DNA from: Struthidea cinerea
Lineage: Eukaryota > Chordata > Aves > Passeriformes > Corcoracidae
Assembly: GCA_013397865.1 (NCBI GenBank)
Contig: VZTI01001119.1
Coordinates: 1,234,498 to 1,298,497 of the forward strand
Reading direction: 5' to 3'
DNA: 64,000 bases
Position 1 is the first letter of the stretch. Each line of letters opens with the position of its first letter. This document shows, in pieces, positions 49,016 to 61,022 of the stretch. The notes below the pieces were generated by a model. The model made no database searches, had not been told where the DNA came from, and saw nothing but the letters and a program-made list of their open reading frames with translations. A program made the translations under genes and the position numbers.

Positions 49016-49619
49016 ATCTACTAAGGTTATACAAAACACTCCAGTAATTAATATTTCTTCCCTGGAGTTAAATACCACAACTTCATTACCCCAATGGAAT
49101 TAAAAGCGAATCATAAGATGAAAAAAAGGGAATTAACCTGAAATGAATGAACTTCATATCCTCCTGTGCATTTCTTTGTGCCTTCAACTCTGCCTAGATG
49201 GAGCACTTAATGAAGAGCAGGTTGTGACCTGCAGTTATTACCCTATTATTAGTAACTTTATTATCGCTATACAATTTCCTGCTTTTTGGTGTAGCTCTGT
49301 TAATTATATCCTGATACTTAAATCAGTAGACCTAGGACTGCCTTTTTATCTGGCATTTTAGAGTCTTAGTACTTAATCTTAATTTTACAAAATTACATTA
49401 TTTTGTAAAATTATGTCAATTCATCTAGTTGCCTGAATTTCAATTATTACGAAATAGAATTGTTGTGTCACCTTGTGCTGGTGAAGAGGAAAAGAACCAC
49501 AGGGGCAAACTCCCCCACAAATGAACAAACAAAACACGGCTCTCCATTGTGCCCTCCATCCCTGAAAGATGTTAAAAATATCTCACGAATGTCTTCTCTA
49601 AACTCACGAAAAAAAGTAA
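49016..49619. other. Short AT-rich spacer with a strong palindrome
   Basis: Contains a near-perfect hairpin at 49380-49413. Nothing else recognised. Confidence 0.4.
49380..49413. repeat. 34-bp AT-rich palindrome
   Basis: Arms of 14 bp, TAATTTTACAAAAT and ATTTTGTAAAATTA, flank a 6-base loop with perfect complementarity. Confidence 0.9.
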
Positions 49620-50550
49620 GGTTATCAGGAGTAGTCAAATGGATTCACCAAGGGGGAATCATGCTTGACCATTCTGATAGACTTCTGTGATGGAATGACA
49701 TGATTGATGAGGGGAGAGCAGTGGATGTGTGGATGTCAAGGCTGCTGACACTGCCTCCCATAACATCCTCATAGGTAAGCTCGGGAAGTGTGTGTTACAT
49801 GAGTGGACAGGGAGGTGGGTTGGCCAAGGCCAATAGCATCCTGGGCTGCATCAGGAAGACTGTGGCCAGCAGGTCAAGGAAGGTCATCCTGCCCCTCTAC
49901 TCTGCTCTGATGAGGCCACATCTGGGGTTCTGTGTCCAGGTCTGGGCTCCTCTGTACAGGAGAGAGTTGGAGCTTCTGGAGAGGGTTCAGAGGAAGGCTG
50001 CAAAGATGATGAGGGATCTGGAGCAACTCTCCTACGAAGAAATAGTGAGGTAGGTGGGATTGTTTATCCTGAAGAAGGAATGACTGAGAGGTGATCTTAC
50101 CTGTATGCATACAACTGACCCTGAGATGAGCTCAGGTGGTTGGATCATGGTGCTAATAATGCCAACGGTTTGTGGGTTTTATCTCCATGGGGGACATTCT
50201 CTTAAGAGTTGGACTTGATGATCCTTGGAGGTCTCTTCCAACTCAGAATATTCTGTGATTCCGTGAAACATCTTACAGATGGGACTCTTTTTGGTGGTGT
50301 CCAGTGACAGGACAATAAGCAAAAAATGAAACACAGGATGTTCCATATGAATATGAGAAAATTATTTGAGCATGCCAGAGCACTGGAAGAGGCTGCTCAG
50401 AGAGGTTGGGGAGTCCTTTTCCCTGGATATATTCAAAACCTTCCTGGATGTGGTCTGGTGCAACCTGCTCCAGGAGAACGTGCTTTAGCAGGGGGTCTCT
50501 GTGGTCTCCAGAGGTTTCTTCCAACCACAACCATTCAGTGATTCTGTGAA
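49620..50550 (+). mobile_element. CR1 LINE with reverse-transcriptase remnant, internally deleted and split by a SINE
   Basis: The 5' part carries eroded CR1 ORF2 text from the reverse-transcriptase region (DEGRAVDV and a frame-shifted continuation). At about 49815 it jumps to the ORF2 C-terminus, reading KANSILGCIRKTVASRSRKV, PLYSALMRPHLGFCVQVWAP and ELLERVQRKAAKMMRDLEQL. Several hundred bases expected between these are missing. From about 50121 to 50268 a tRNA-derived SINE interrupts it. CR1 3' sequence resumes (gactctttttggtggtgtcc, cctgctccaggagaacgtgc) and ends with attcagtgattctgtgaaac. The element is dead: frame breaks, the deletion and missing N-terminal parts leave no complete protein. 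Confidence 0.88.
50121..50268 (+). mobile_element. TguSINE1-like tRNA-Ile-derived SINE
   Basis: The head resembles a tRNA: A-box-like gagctcaggtggttgg, then gtgctaataatgccaa, which is the anticodon-arm region of tRNA-Ile, and a degraded B box (ggtttgtgggttttatct). The tail is CR1-like (agttggacttgatgatcctt, cttccaactcagaatattct) and ends in attctgtgattccgtg. This head-tail combination is that of TguSINE1, known from songbird genomes. Such SINEs rely on CR1 proteins for copying. It sits in a CR1 copy, so it inserted later. Confidence 0.85.
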
Positions 50551-51183
50551 ACCATTTTACTCAAGTAAATGCTCATAAATGAAGTGGGAGCTTCAAGAGG
50601 ACTTAGATGACTAACTACTCTTAATGCTTTTGACCATTTATTTCTATGAAGCTAATTTCTGCACTATTAAATATCTTCAAGAGACAAAATATTAAAATCA
50701 GACTAGCAAAGAAAATTTAAATCCTGCTGGCAATGAGCTTTAACATTTCCTTCTGAATTTTAAACGCTAGGTTTACATGCCAAGACCTTCTTACAGTTTT
50801 TTTATCCTGACTTTGAGGTGGTCCAATTAAAAAAGCGTGTAGATTATTTTCCGCCTTCCAAAAATTAGTAATGAAATGTGTTTTCCCTTTGATAATTAAA
50901 CAGGCATGGGGTGTGTACACTCTTGGGGACAAAGAAATAATGCTAAATAAGGTGGCTGATTATCCTTCTATGTTCTGCTCATAGCTAAATTGACCATAGC
51001 TAATTTCGTTTTCACATGATTGGCAAGAGGGTAGGTGTTTTGAACCAATATGTTAAATGTTCCACTTCATAAATTGGAAACCTGCCTGGTGCAGCTGATT
51101 GTGACAGCTGGCTGATCTTCAGCACAGGGCATGTGTACACTCTTTGTCTTATGGCATTGAATTAGCCAACTGTCTGTTGTCCC
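50551..51183. other. Unique-looking sequence with motif-rich part
   Basis: From about 51060 the sequence holds cagctgattgtgacagctgg and other homeodomain/MEIS-like words and may be a conserved non-coding element continuing into the hairpin at 51184. Nothing else recognised. Confidence 0.3.
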
Positions 51184-51253
51184 CTTTTGAGGCAAAACTA
51201 ATAAGAAGTGTAATTAAAGAGCTACTTTATTTCACTGCTCTTTGCCTCAAAAG
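51184..51253. repeat. 70-bp imperfect hairpin with perfect 13-bp outer arms
   Basis: Outer arms CTTTTGAGGCAAA (51184-51196) and TTTGCCTCAAAAG (51241-51253) are exact reverse complements. Inside them AGTGTAATTAAAG and its near-complement ACTTTATTTCACT can pair further, leaving an internal loop of 10 versus 4 bases. It could fold as a small-RNA precursor-like hairpin, be a tiny inverted-repeat element, or be a paired factor site. Confidence 0.85.
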
Positions 51254-51477
51254 CAGACAAAAATCCTAGGCCAATGGATAAATTTCTGCCCTTGGTTACC
51301 CTGTAGGTTATCAATCCAATTAAAAACTCAATTATGAAAAAATATTCAAAGTTTTGGTGGCAATGAATTTGTCTCTCATTTCTGCAAGTGGAACTTTGAA
51401 TGTCCATGTAAGTCACAGATGAACACGAGTACCATAATTTGAACCCACAACTATTTATTTAATAATAAGACTGAAAT

Positions 51478-51726
51478 ATAGGAAATTGCACTTAAACATA
51501 AGAAAATAAAACATTTTTCTCTTTGAGTGTGAGGGTGTTAAAATACTGGAATAGGTTTCTAGAGAGGTTGTGGGGTTTCCACCTTTGCAAGTACTCAAAA
51601 CCTGACTGGACATAACCCTGAGCAGCCTGATGTATTTGACCTTGCTTGAGAAGAGCTCTTAAACTGAACAATCTCCAGAGGTCTTTTCAAAACTTAATTA
51701 TTCTGTGTTTCTGTGTTTCTGTGATA
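51478..51726 (+). mobile_element. CR1 LINE 3' end, sense
   Basis: Runs through ggaaattgcacttaaacata, gtgagggtgttaaaatactg, gagaggttgtggggtttcc and atctccagaggtc, and ends with repeated ttctgtg units. Older and more diverged than the 48.5 kb copy. Confidence 0.88.
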
Positions 51727-52599
51727 CTGAACAAGATTTCAGGAAAGAGAAAGGCAGAGTTATTAATTTTATTTGGTGATTGAACTATTTTTTGGCAATT
51801 TTTGTGGTTTTCTCTCTCAGAAAATGCTAGTAGCTGAAATCTGAGCTGTACAGGTTTGCGTTTTTACTAGGGTTTGAATCTTTATGAGTACTGCATTTTA
51901 GACTCCCAATAGATGTCTTGTAGAAAATTGAATTTGCTAGGAAAATAAAATACAGGTTGCAATGTCTTATAATATTTTATGGTTAAAAATGAAATAGATG
52001 CTTTAAAAATTAGTATTCTTTATACCACTTGGTTTAGAGGCTCCCATGGATTCAATAAACAAAGGATAGTGTAGAAGACTGGCCCATGAAAAGCAGTCTA
52101 ATTGGGTTCCCCAGAAGATTGTTTTGTTTCTTAATAACAGCCGCTTGTATTTGTGTTTTCTCTGTATCAAAGTTTTCATACTGACTGAAAGAATTGTTTA
52201 TGCCTGTATGAAAATGGCAAAAAAATGAGGTGGGAAGACAGTGAGTGCTTGGTAGACATGAAAAATAGTTATGGAGAGAGTAAGTGGCATCACCAGATAT
52301 GTACATCCATGAGCTCCAACTGTTTAACAGCATGCTCTGATTAGGTGCTGTCATTCCAAGCTCTTACACAACTAGATGCTAGGGAGAGTGGAATCACTTG
52401 GCCATAATGCCCCTGGTGTTAATCAGCACCAACACAATCGGTGTTCCAGCTGCTGGTGCAGAATATTACTTAAAGGCATGAAGTAGTTAGAGGTAGGATA
52501 GTTGGCAGGGTTACTTCTGTAATTTTTCTGATCCACAAAGCAGCGTTTCCAATCATCACTTCGAGAGTCACTCAGCTTTTGCTGCTGGATTGGCTCTGG
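51727..52599. other. AT-rich sequence, nothing recognised
   Basis: No gene or repeat recognised. The last part may already belong to the repeat that follows. Confidence 0.4.
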
Positions 52600-53770
52600 T
52601 GCAGGAGGCCTATGCCAGCGTGAAAGAATCCTTCTTCACAGCAGTCACCCTGCTGTTGCTGCACACCATTAATGCCGTGTCATTGTAGCAGGATACTCTG
52701 CCTAAGCAGGGATGCAACAACTTTGCAGCAGCTTGAAATTTGATCATGTTCCTTAACCTTAAGAGTGGGTCCTCACACTTTGTACAAGTTTTCAGTGATG
52801 GCTTGAGCAAGGAGGGTCTGCTTCTTGGTGGAGCAAGGAAGATCCAATCAGGGATAAGATCAAGCAAAGAGGGTCTTTCTGCTGCTTTTAGTGTTGAAGA
52901 ATGCTGAGACAAGCTTGAGCAACTATCAGACCCACCATGAGGACATGCAAGACAGGTGCTCCCTGACTGAGTCAGGAAGCAGCAAGAGTGTGCAGGCCCT
53001 GACTGAGAGGGGAGAGTCAGAATGAAGCAAGGAGCTGCTGACACCTTTTTCAGCACAAAGCATATTTTGTTGAGTAAACCTGACAACACATAGTCTAAAA
53101 AATACGTATGACTGACAATGACTTTATACTATAAAAGGCCGGTCCCACTTTTGCACAATGAGGACTTCTAGCACACCTCCCTAAGGTGTGTGAAGATCCT
53201 GCCCTTGAGTGGGGATGCCCCTCAGTGTTACTCCTTGAGGCTGAGAGAAAGAGATTTGCCCACAGGCATTGATATCATCAGTCAGGTAAGTATCATCAGT
53301 CTCTACTTAATCATTGTTTTGCTAGCTTAAATATAATTGTGTCACTATAATTGCTTTTATCTAATTACTTCAAAATTGCTTCAAAAAACATTATGCTGTC
53401 CTAGTAGTTACAAACATCTGTGCTGTATAGTGAATAATTCTGATTAAGGTATTTTTGGCTAATCATTGTAATTATTTGAATCAATTTAAATAAATTATTT
53501 ATTATATTTACATAAATATATTTGTTTTCCATACTTAAGCCTGTAGAACAAGATTGTATAAAGGTTCAATTATACCTGTATAATTCTTTAGACATAAACT
53601 GTTGACTAAGCATGGGTCTAGGATTGGATCCAGCCACACCCAGGCGATTCTCTGAGAAAGAGTTTAGAAAGCAAGGGGGGTCCTTCCTGTACCTTGTGAC
53701 TCAATGGAAGGATTTCTCTAATCAGCTTTGTCTGAAGCTCCCACTCTGCCTGAGACAGCCATGCACTGTT
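52600..53770 (-). repeat. Unclassified interspersed repeat, copy B of the inverted pair
   Basis: This is the reverse-complement partner of 2093-2960, better preserved and longer. Read on the plus strand it holds a TATA box (TATAAAAG, 53130-53137) and a consensus splice donor (CAG|gtaagtat, 53285/53286), then an AT-rich middle and a second conserved block (53600-53760). TATA box plus donor suggests the functional orientation is the plus strand here, as in an LTR with leader or a promoter-first-exon unit. A 159-codon minus-strand ORF at 52610-53089 is unrecognised. The family name is unknown to me. Confidence 0.7.
53130..53137 (+). promoter_or_regulatory. TATA box inside copy B
   Basis: TATAAAAG, followed about 25-30 bases later by the block shared with the other copy. 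In copy A the same place is degraded. Confidence 0.5.
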
Positions 53771-56700
53771 AATGCAAAGCCAACAGTGACAATGCAAAAG
53801 TTTGTCAGTTTTACTACACTGAGGACTGGCAGAAGAAGAACGCAATTTGAGAAGGTGTAGAGTCCATGGCCCATGACTTGAAGCACCAGTAGTGCACTTA
53901 AGGATACTTTCTGAGATATATACTGGCAAATTGAATCAGACCTTGGCTTGAAGATGGTCCTGAATTGCTACAAAAACTAGGAAATTATAACTTTTCTACG
54001 TTTGTATTTGTTTGTGTGCCATCCACGAGTGACCTCTGGGGCCAAAGTTCAGTCATTCAGTAAATTAGGATGGGAAGGGTCCAGGAACTGTGCATGCATC
54101 CACCTTATGGTGATTCCCTCCTACAAAAAACTCACTATGTCCTTTTGATCGTTGCAATATAGGCAATATTGTTAACATTTAAGCAGTTTTAGTTTGTAAT
54201 TTTAGAGCTCATTTTTTATAGTCCTTAAAGATGACAAGAAGAATATTTTACTAGACATTTGTCCTGTTTTCAAGAATAATTAGAATGTAGCTAGGTTATT
54301 TTTGCTGAGTCTGATGATGAAATACATCTTATTTCATGAAAACAATGAATTCATGCTTTTGAACTACAACAGCTCAGAGTGAAAAAAAAAAAGGAACATT
54401 AAGTACTTATGAATTTTAAAATTCAAGATGTTCCTGGGAAACTGCTCCGTATGTTTCTATTCTATGTTAATGGAGGAAGGTGATTGGTAACTTATTCATA
54501 AGCTGATGATATATATTTGTGTTGATGCCAACACATCACACCATTGTAAGATCTCACTGACTAGATGATTAGCATGTTGCTCATTTTGCTTGCCACAGGT
54601 TTACTGGAGAGAGATGGAAGAAGAGAGATTCACTCTGAAAAATCGGTATACCAGTTTCAAGGAGGAACATTAAACAATTTAAACCAGCATTGCCTCCTAG
54701 CAATTTAGTTGCTTCCCTGCTGCAATATCTCCCAGCACTTTCTAAATATTGTATGAGGTACTTAAAGTTGAGGACACAGCTGTTGTGAATATCCATATCC
54801 ATGAATCATTATTAATGACATTGCTTACTGACAGAGCTCTCTGGGTGACTATTGCGCCTGCCTCAAGTGGGACTGACAATCCCTTTAAAAATGCATCAGT
54901 TCTTTTCACTCTTTACATTGCGTAGGCTTATCAAACATTATTAACCCTGTTATTTCTTGGACAGACGGTAATAAATGCTCTAGCACTTTTCCTCTCTCCC
55001 GAGGCTGCTTCAAAATCTGCTTTTGCAAAGAGTGACTGAAACATTTCTTTCAAATTAGAAGTCTAGGACAGTAAGAAAGATAGCTAGAAATGTAGCTTAT
55101 CCTGAGCTTCAAAGTAATCACCTTTATAGCACCCTTTAGCATTGGTAATGCTCTATAATACCTTTACATTTACTTCCTGATATCCTCATAAGCCGCATCA
55201 TGCTGTCACGGACTAGATTTCTCAAGAAACTATGTCATAAGATTGACACTAAGAACATAATATGTCTCACCAAGCTGGTGGAAGCAAACAGAATGTAGAT
55301 ATTTTCCAAGAAAGACTTCCTGGGTGGATCATATTGAAGCTACCCAAGAAAATAAAAAAAATCATGAGAAGTATTTCCCCTTTACTGCAAATTCAAGTCT
55401 CTGGAGGTTTTCAGGTCTGCTGTTGTTAGATGCATAGAATAAAATATTTAGTCATTTATTGTCTGCTGTCTAGACTAATGTTATGGGTGTCATGGATCAC
55501 AATACCGTCATGTGGCTCACTGCCCTTTGTTGTTTCCTTTAGGTTATTGCATGCATAGGTTTCCTTTTCTTTTTTTTTTTTTCTTTTTTTTAGTTCAAAG
55601 AATTAAGCTGATATTTTATTTTCCCACATTAAACTCGTTGCTGTTTCTATACCAAGTTGAAATTTATATTTGAAAGATTATATTCTTTACGTTTTACATT
55701 CTTAAAGGATTTTGCCATAAAAATGATTTTCTCTAATACTGACGAGTACAGAAAATCGATTCGATACCAGAGAATTCATTGCAGTCAGAGCTAAAGATAT
55801 TTGGGTTGATACTGAGGCAAATCCAATTATTGATATTTTGTATTCCATGATTTTCAGTTTCCCTTAAACTCCTACTTTGCAATTAACATTTAGCATGTTC
55901 TGAATCTGGTTCAGACTTTTAGACATTTCAGTGCTTAGGGATGAACTACTTTTATATTTAGAAGTCACTCTGTTGTTTTAAAAATGTGATCATTATGTTT
56001 TCTCGAGTAGCTTTGTCTTGTCATGTTACAAAGAATTGAACTCCTTTCCCAGAGCAAGTAGTTTCTTTTAATTTCTCTTCTGGAGGAGAATAAAAGCTCT
56101 TCATGCAATTCGCTAATTATTTGCATTGTTACAGAGTGTACTCCCAAGCGTTGTTTACTGAGTACAAAAAGTTTCTCAGTCTCACACAGATGTTCTGCCG
56201 TGGATATTTTAATCTACATTAACCCCACCCCATGGAACACAATTTTTCTTGTCAGGAAGGATTTGAAAGAGTAAGTATCGATGACCATAACGTAAAAATT
56301 TTATAGGGACATAAGGCATGATCTAATTAATAACTAGGATTTAGGATTACATGCAAACTAAAAAAGGATGAATGAAACAAGGGACCCTGTATCACTTATT
56401 AAATATACTGAGTAGCTATTCAGTGGGAAATACTAATCTGAAAACAGATTTGTACTGAAACCTAGGTGGTGGAAAAGGAGGTTGATAGAAACTACTTTGA
56501 CACTGGCAGAGAAAGCATAAGGATCTGAGCATGAATAGGAGTACTTCATATCCCTCATAATAGCCAGAAACTCCTCCTGCAAAAAAAACCCCCCTCCAAA
56601 CAACAAAACAAACAAAAAACCCAACACCCTCACCCTTCTTTTTCAATGTTTCCAAATAAACACACTGCTAACCAAAGAGCTGCATTCCCAAGAATATTTT

Positions 56701-56955
56701 TCCTTCTACGCAGAAATTTCCCTGTCTTCTTTCTAAAAGTTCTTTAGAATTATCTTTAAAACAACTTTAGTTTTAGTAAATTAACCTTTTCAAAAAAAGT
56801 CTTCAGAAGTCTTCCTTCTGGTGGAATATTGCGGAAATAAGGCGGTAACAGATAGGGCAGCATTCTCTAAATTTCAAGTTTTTTAAAAACTGGTATTTTT
56901 AAAAATAATGTATTCAGAATTTTATAAAAGATCAGCTTCTAAGATGTAACACAAC
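53771..56955. other. AT-rich sequence, nothing recognised
   Basis: Apart from T-rich tracts near 55569-55592 nothing is recognised. Confidence 0.4.
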
Positions 56956-56959
56956 ACTG

Positions 56960-57052
56960 AATAGCATAGCATGACATAGGATAACATAACAAACCTAACA
57001 TAGTATAACATAACAACATAGCATAAGATATAAAATAAAATAAGCTAACGTA
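56960..57052 (+). repeat. Degenerate pentamer array (CATAA/CATAG-like)
   Basis: About 90 bp in which atagc, acata, taaca and ataac words recur at 5-base or near-5-base spacing (gcatagcatgacataggata, ataacataacaa). An eroded microsatellite. Confidence 0.8.
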
Positions 57053-59912
57053 AGAACCATGTGCAGATGCTTTGCGTCGAAAGGCAGCAATCAAAAAAAG
57101 CTGAATTTGGACAGGGAAATCACATTTTTGGGTTTTATTTATATATATTTTTAAGATTAATTCTTTTTAAAATAAAAAAATACAGGTATTATGTTTTGGA
57201 CTGAAGGAAAATAACTCATTTTTTTCCCTTGACTATCTGCATGTAAAAAAAAATGTTACTCCATTTAGACAACCTTGTGCAACAGCATATGTATTTTGAT
57301 AACGAAATACTTCCTTTTGTATAAGATGCTTGTAAGATTACGTGTTGATTTAAAAGAGAAATGTGTTGCAGTACATATTGTTGTGTTTTCTTTGAAGATT
57401 ATTTTTGCGTGCTGTCAAATTGTGTTTCTCATTTTCCTACTATTTTTCTCAGAAAGTTGTACTTGCTAGCATCAAATAGAATTCCAAATTTTGCTAATGC
57501 TGTGATGTACAGAGAGTTTTAACCGAAAACCTAAACATTCCTATTATCAGTATTTTTCTCCTACAGAACATGATAAAAAGGGTTCATCTTTCCATTTAAG
57601 ATATTTTTGACACATTGAATGTTTCAGTTACGGGAAAGTCTCTGATATCTTTAAGCTTTTTCATTTGAAATGGGATCTAAAGTCCACTGAGTTTGTTAAC
57701 TTTATACTTGTATGCTGGATGTGTGTGCACAGGCCAAATAGGAGACTTACCATGTTCCTACAGATTCCTATGCTGAATTACTGAAAATACATCTGAAGAC
57801 TCTGAGATCTGCGTATGGTCATGCACAGTCAAATAAAAGAAGGTTACGGTTTTGGATGTCATGCAGATTTTTTAAAATGGCAGATCACAATTTGTCAAAG
57901 CTTTTGGAAGGCAAGGAGTTTCCACAGACATGAAGGAACCTCTTCATTACAGACTTTGACTTTCAGATATTATGGCTTGTTATAGACATAAAGCAAGTTC
58001 GCTTGCTATGATTCCAGAAACGGAGAGCAGGGTTTCTGTTGTGTGAGAACTTCAAAGTCTTTCTGTATCACATTAAATAGGTATATTTACAAATGTTGCC
58101 TTCTTTATCTTTATGTTTTTAGCTCCCTCCTTGTTCCCAAACATGCACAGAAATTGACATCAGTGAAAATTCTAAAAACCCCCATTTTTTACAATTGTAT
58201 TATATACTTCGTTGTTTTGTCTGAGGACTGTGTTATGACCAAAGAGATTCTTGTTGATAAATGAGGTCCTGATTAGTTTTATTGACACGGAACTACAATA
58301 CAAATTAAAGAATTTGGAAACTTTTTTCCAATTTCCAGTGTTTTGAAGACGAAAGTTTATAAGTGAGAGTGCAAAATTTTTTGAGAGCTATAAAGTAAAA
58401 TTATAAACTGTTCTGTGAATGGCTTTCTAAAAATGCTAATACATGTATCATTGCTTAATGGTTAGAAGGATTCAGATTTAATGATTTGACCTTTTACCTG
58501 TAACAAAATTTAAAAACACTTTATAAATTCCTATGGAAGGGAGCAGTATCACTTGAGAAATTTTACCTTTGGCACATTTCATTTGATTCAGTACTGGTAT
58601 TTATGTCCATATTTATGTTATGTTCATGAAATTTAAGAAAATATCTCTCTGTAGTTGAGGTTTCTATCTGGAAAAGAGTGCAGCAATACCTTGAATAGAC
58701 AACAAGGAGGGACTACCTATAGGGAAAACAGAGTGTGGCTACGGTATAGGACTGGAAAAGCCATTTCCCAGTCTCCTGCTGGGACTTTTTAGTTGTCAGA
58801 TTCTCAAAGGGTCAAAAGTTCTTCTACTTGTCTGGCTCAAATCGTAATTTTTTAATGTGGACTTTACAGAAAAGACGACATCATAATAAGGAAACTGTGC
58901 AATTGTGTTCTCCCCTGTCTGCTCAGATGTTTTCCATAACTGTGGATGTCAGTTAGTGCAGAGCACCAGCTGTTCTGGAAATCTGGAAGCTTTCATGGCT
59001 GTGACCCCAAGCTGTCCACCTGGCAGCTCTTTCCAGAGCAGCGGTTTCTGAAAGCACCGGGTCCCTGTCCCCAAGGCAGTGTACATGCGGGGCTGAGCCC
59101 AGACCAGCAGACCTTGTGAAGCCAGACACTGCATAAGATGGCACAAAAACTGACATTAGCCCAGACAAGATTTTCCTGTTTGTCAAGAGAGATGGCAGCG
59201 ATGAAACAGCCAAATTCTGCTGATTTAGCATTTGGTGGTGAAAACCTAAAACCTACTCTATTTAAATGTTCCTGATTAACTTTCCTTCAGCGTTCCTAAT
59301 GTACTTCAATTTTAGCCTGATAATTTAGCCTGATGTCTCTAGTTTGGTTTTTTTTTTTTTGTGGACTACCAAACTTACTCAAGTTGGAACAAGTTTTTGT
59401 GTTATATTTAGGGGATGGAAACCATCTAATGAAGTTTTAAAAGACATTTTGTCCCAGTCTTATTTTAGTACAGGTAACCTGTATTCTTCCACTTCTTCCC
59501 AGATGTGTATTATTCTCTAAATGCTTTTTTACTCTTAGTGAGCACTATCAATTAAGATTACATGACTTGATGTAATTTTTCTCTATATTTTGTATTATGA
59601 AAGCTAAAATTTAAAAGAACAAGAATTTTGCAGAAGACAAGGTAAAGGTGAATGGTATTGCACAGGCTTCCACATCCCTGATAGAAGTGATTATTAATGT
59701 TACCATGTATAAGGACTGTCAGTATTCCTCCCTTGAGTAAATAATTTACGTGGGTTTGATTATATTCTTGCCACTTAGCCTGGGATTACTGGTTGATTCA
59801 TTTACTTCTCTTTCTATGAGGGGTCCTGTTAGAGATTGTGCATCCATCTCACACCCAATGTGTCAATAATAATGCCTTAATTACATAAATTGATTTATTT
59901 TTCCACATTAGT

Positions 59913-59913
<1 letters not shown>
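57053..59913. other. AT-rich sequence with one GC-balanced block
   Basis: At 58950-59230 the composition is more GC-rich, with two minus-strand ORFs (92 and 65 codons) of no recognised family. Otherwise no gene or repeat. Confidence 0.4.

Positions 59914-59947
<34 letters not shown>
59914..59947 (+). repeat. 34-base poly(T) run
   Basis: Uninterrupted T from 59914 to 59947, which equals poly(A) on the minus strand. No retrotransposed body is evident on either side. Confidence 0.95.
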
Positions 59948-59950
<3 letters not shown>

Positions 59951-60841
59951 TTGCTTTGTTTTTGTTGTTATTATCACCACTCAGTTCCCTTCTTCTCTCT
60001 GATTCAGGATTCTGAGTTCTATTTTTGAGAGAGATTCTCTGTGCATGTAGAAAATATTTTCCCTTTCTAAACTGCGGTATTCAGACTTTTGTGGTTGTGG
60101 GCCCTGCTATATGGGACAGAGGATCATAAACCAACAAATTATTGAACTTCAAATGTCTGATAGTGGCATGTTCTTTTAGATTTAGAAATATCTAGAAGAG
60201 TCCCTTGAAAAGGCTCCCAGATATTTGTGTACCACTGAACTATATGTTAGAAGCAATGCAGTTAGATTAACACACCAAAGAATTCTTCTTATTCCCTAAA
60301 GTCCTGGAAAAGACAAACTGTCTTTTGGATTCCCATTCTGGTAAAAGACAGGAACCAATTAAAATAAAAAAAATTTTGGAAGGCGAGGCAGAATCAAGTG
60401 GTGAAAGGATATGAACTACCGTGGAAATAATCTGTTTCTGATGGTATGGATGAGCAGAAAGATGATTCAATAGTGGAGGAATAGGTAGAAGACGAAGAAG
60501 TTTTTAACCGATTTGTTTTTAGCTCTTCTTAAAAGTGCTCAAATACTTTAATGATATGAAAATCTGTGGTGGTACTTGGCAAGTTGTTCATGCAGAGAAG
60601 AGGAAACCCTGAAGATTCAAACATAAAAATGAACTGCCATTTTTACTTTTATTGTGTCATAGTTCTAAGGCCTTCTTTGTCATAACAGGAGGCAAAACCT
60701 GGACAGTGTTAGTGAACTAATGGCTGTGGAAGTCCTCAGACTACACGAATAGAGATAGTTGCTTCTGTAGTTTCTTTCAGACTCACAAAATTCTGAATAT
60801 CTTGGTGCAACATCATTTTGTGCTTTTTTGCTTCTTTTCAG
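59948..60841. other. AT-rich sequence, nothing recognised
   Basis: No gene or repeat recognised. Confidence 0.4.
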
Positions 60842-61022
60842 TTGAAGAAGGTCTGCTGCCCTTCAGCAGTCTTGGAGGATCACTTGATCAAGGATATTTT
60901 CACTTCTTATCCAGAGAAGTGTGAGCAAACAGCACATGACAAAGAGCACAGAAGAGCAGCAGACAGACTGCAAAGCAGATAAACTGTACAAAGACTGCCT
61001 AGTCATCCCTGGAAAATATCAG
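60842..61022 (+). ncRNA. Candidate exon of a non-coding or untranslated transcript
   Basis: A strong acceptor (gtgcttttttgcttcttttcag) and a strong donor (ATCAG|gtgagg) lie 181 bp apart on the plus strand. No frame is open across the whole block: one runs 46 codons and then stops. So it would be a non-coding RNA exon, an untranslated exon, or a chance splice pair. Confidence 0.25.

Noticed and set aside
52610..53089. 159-codon minus-strand ORF
   Set aside because: It lies in a repeated element whose TATA box and donor point the other way. I recognise no domain.
59914..59947. Poly(T) run as the tail of a minus-strand retrocopy
   Set aside because: No body with raised GC, frame or target duplication is visible next to it.
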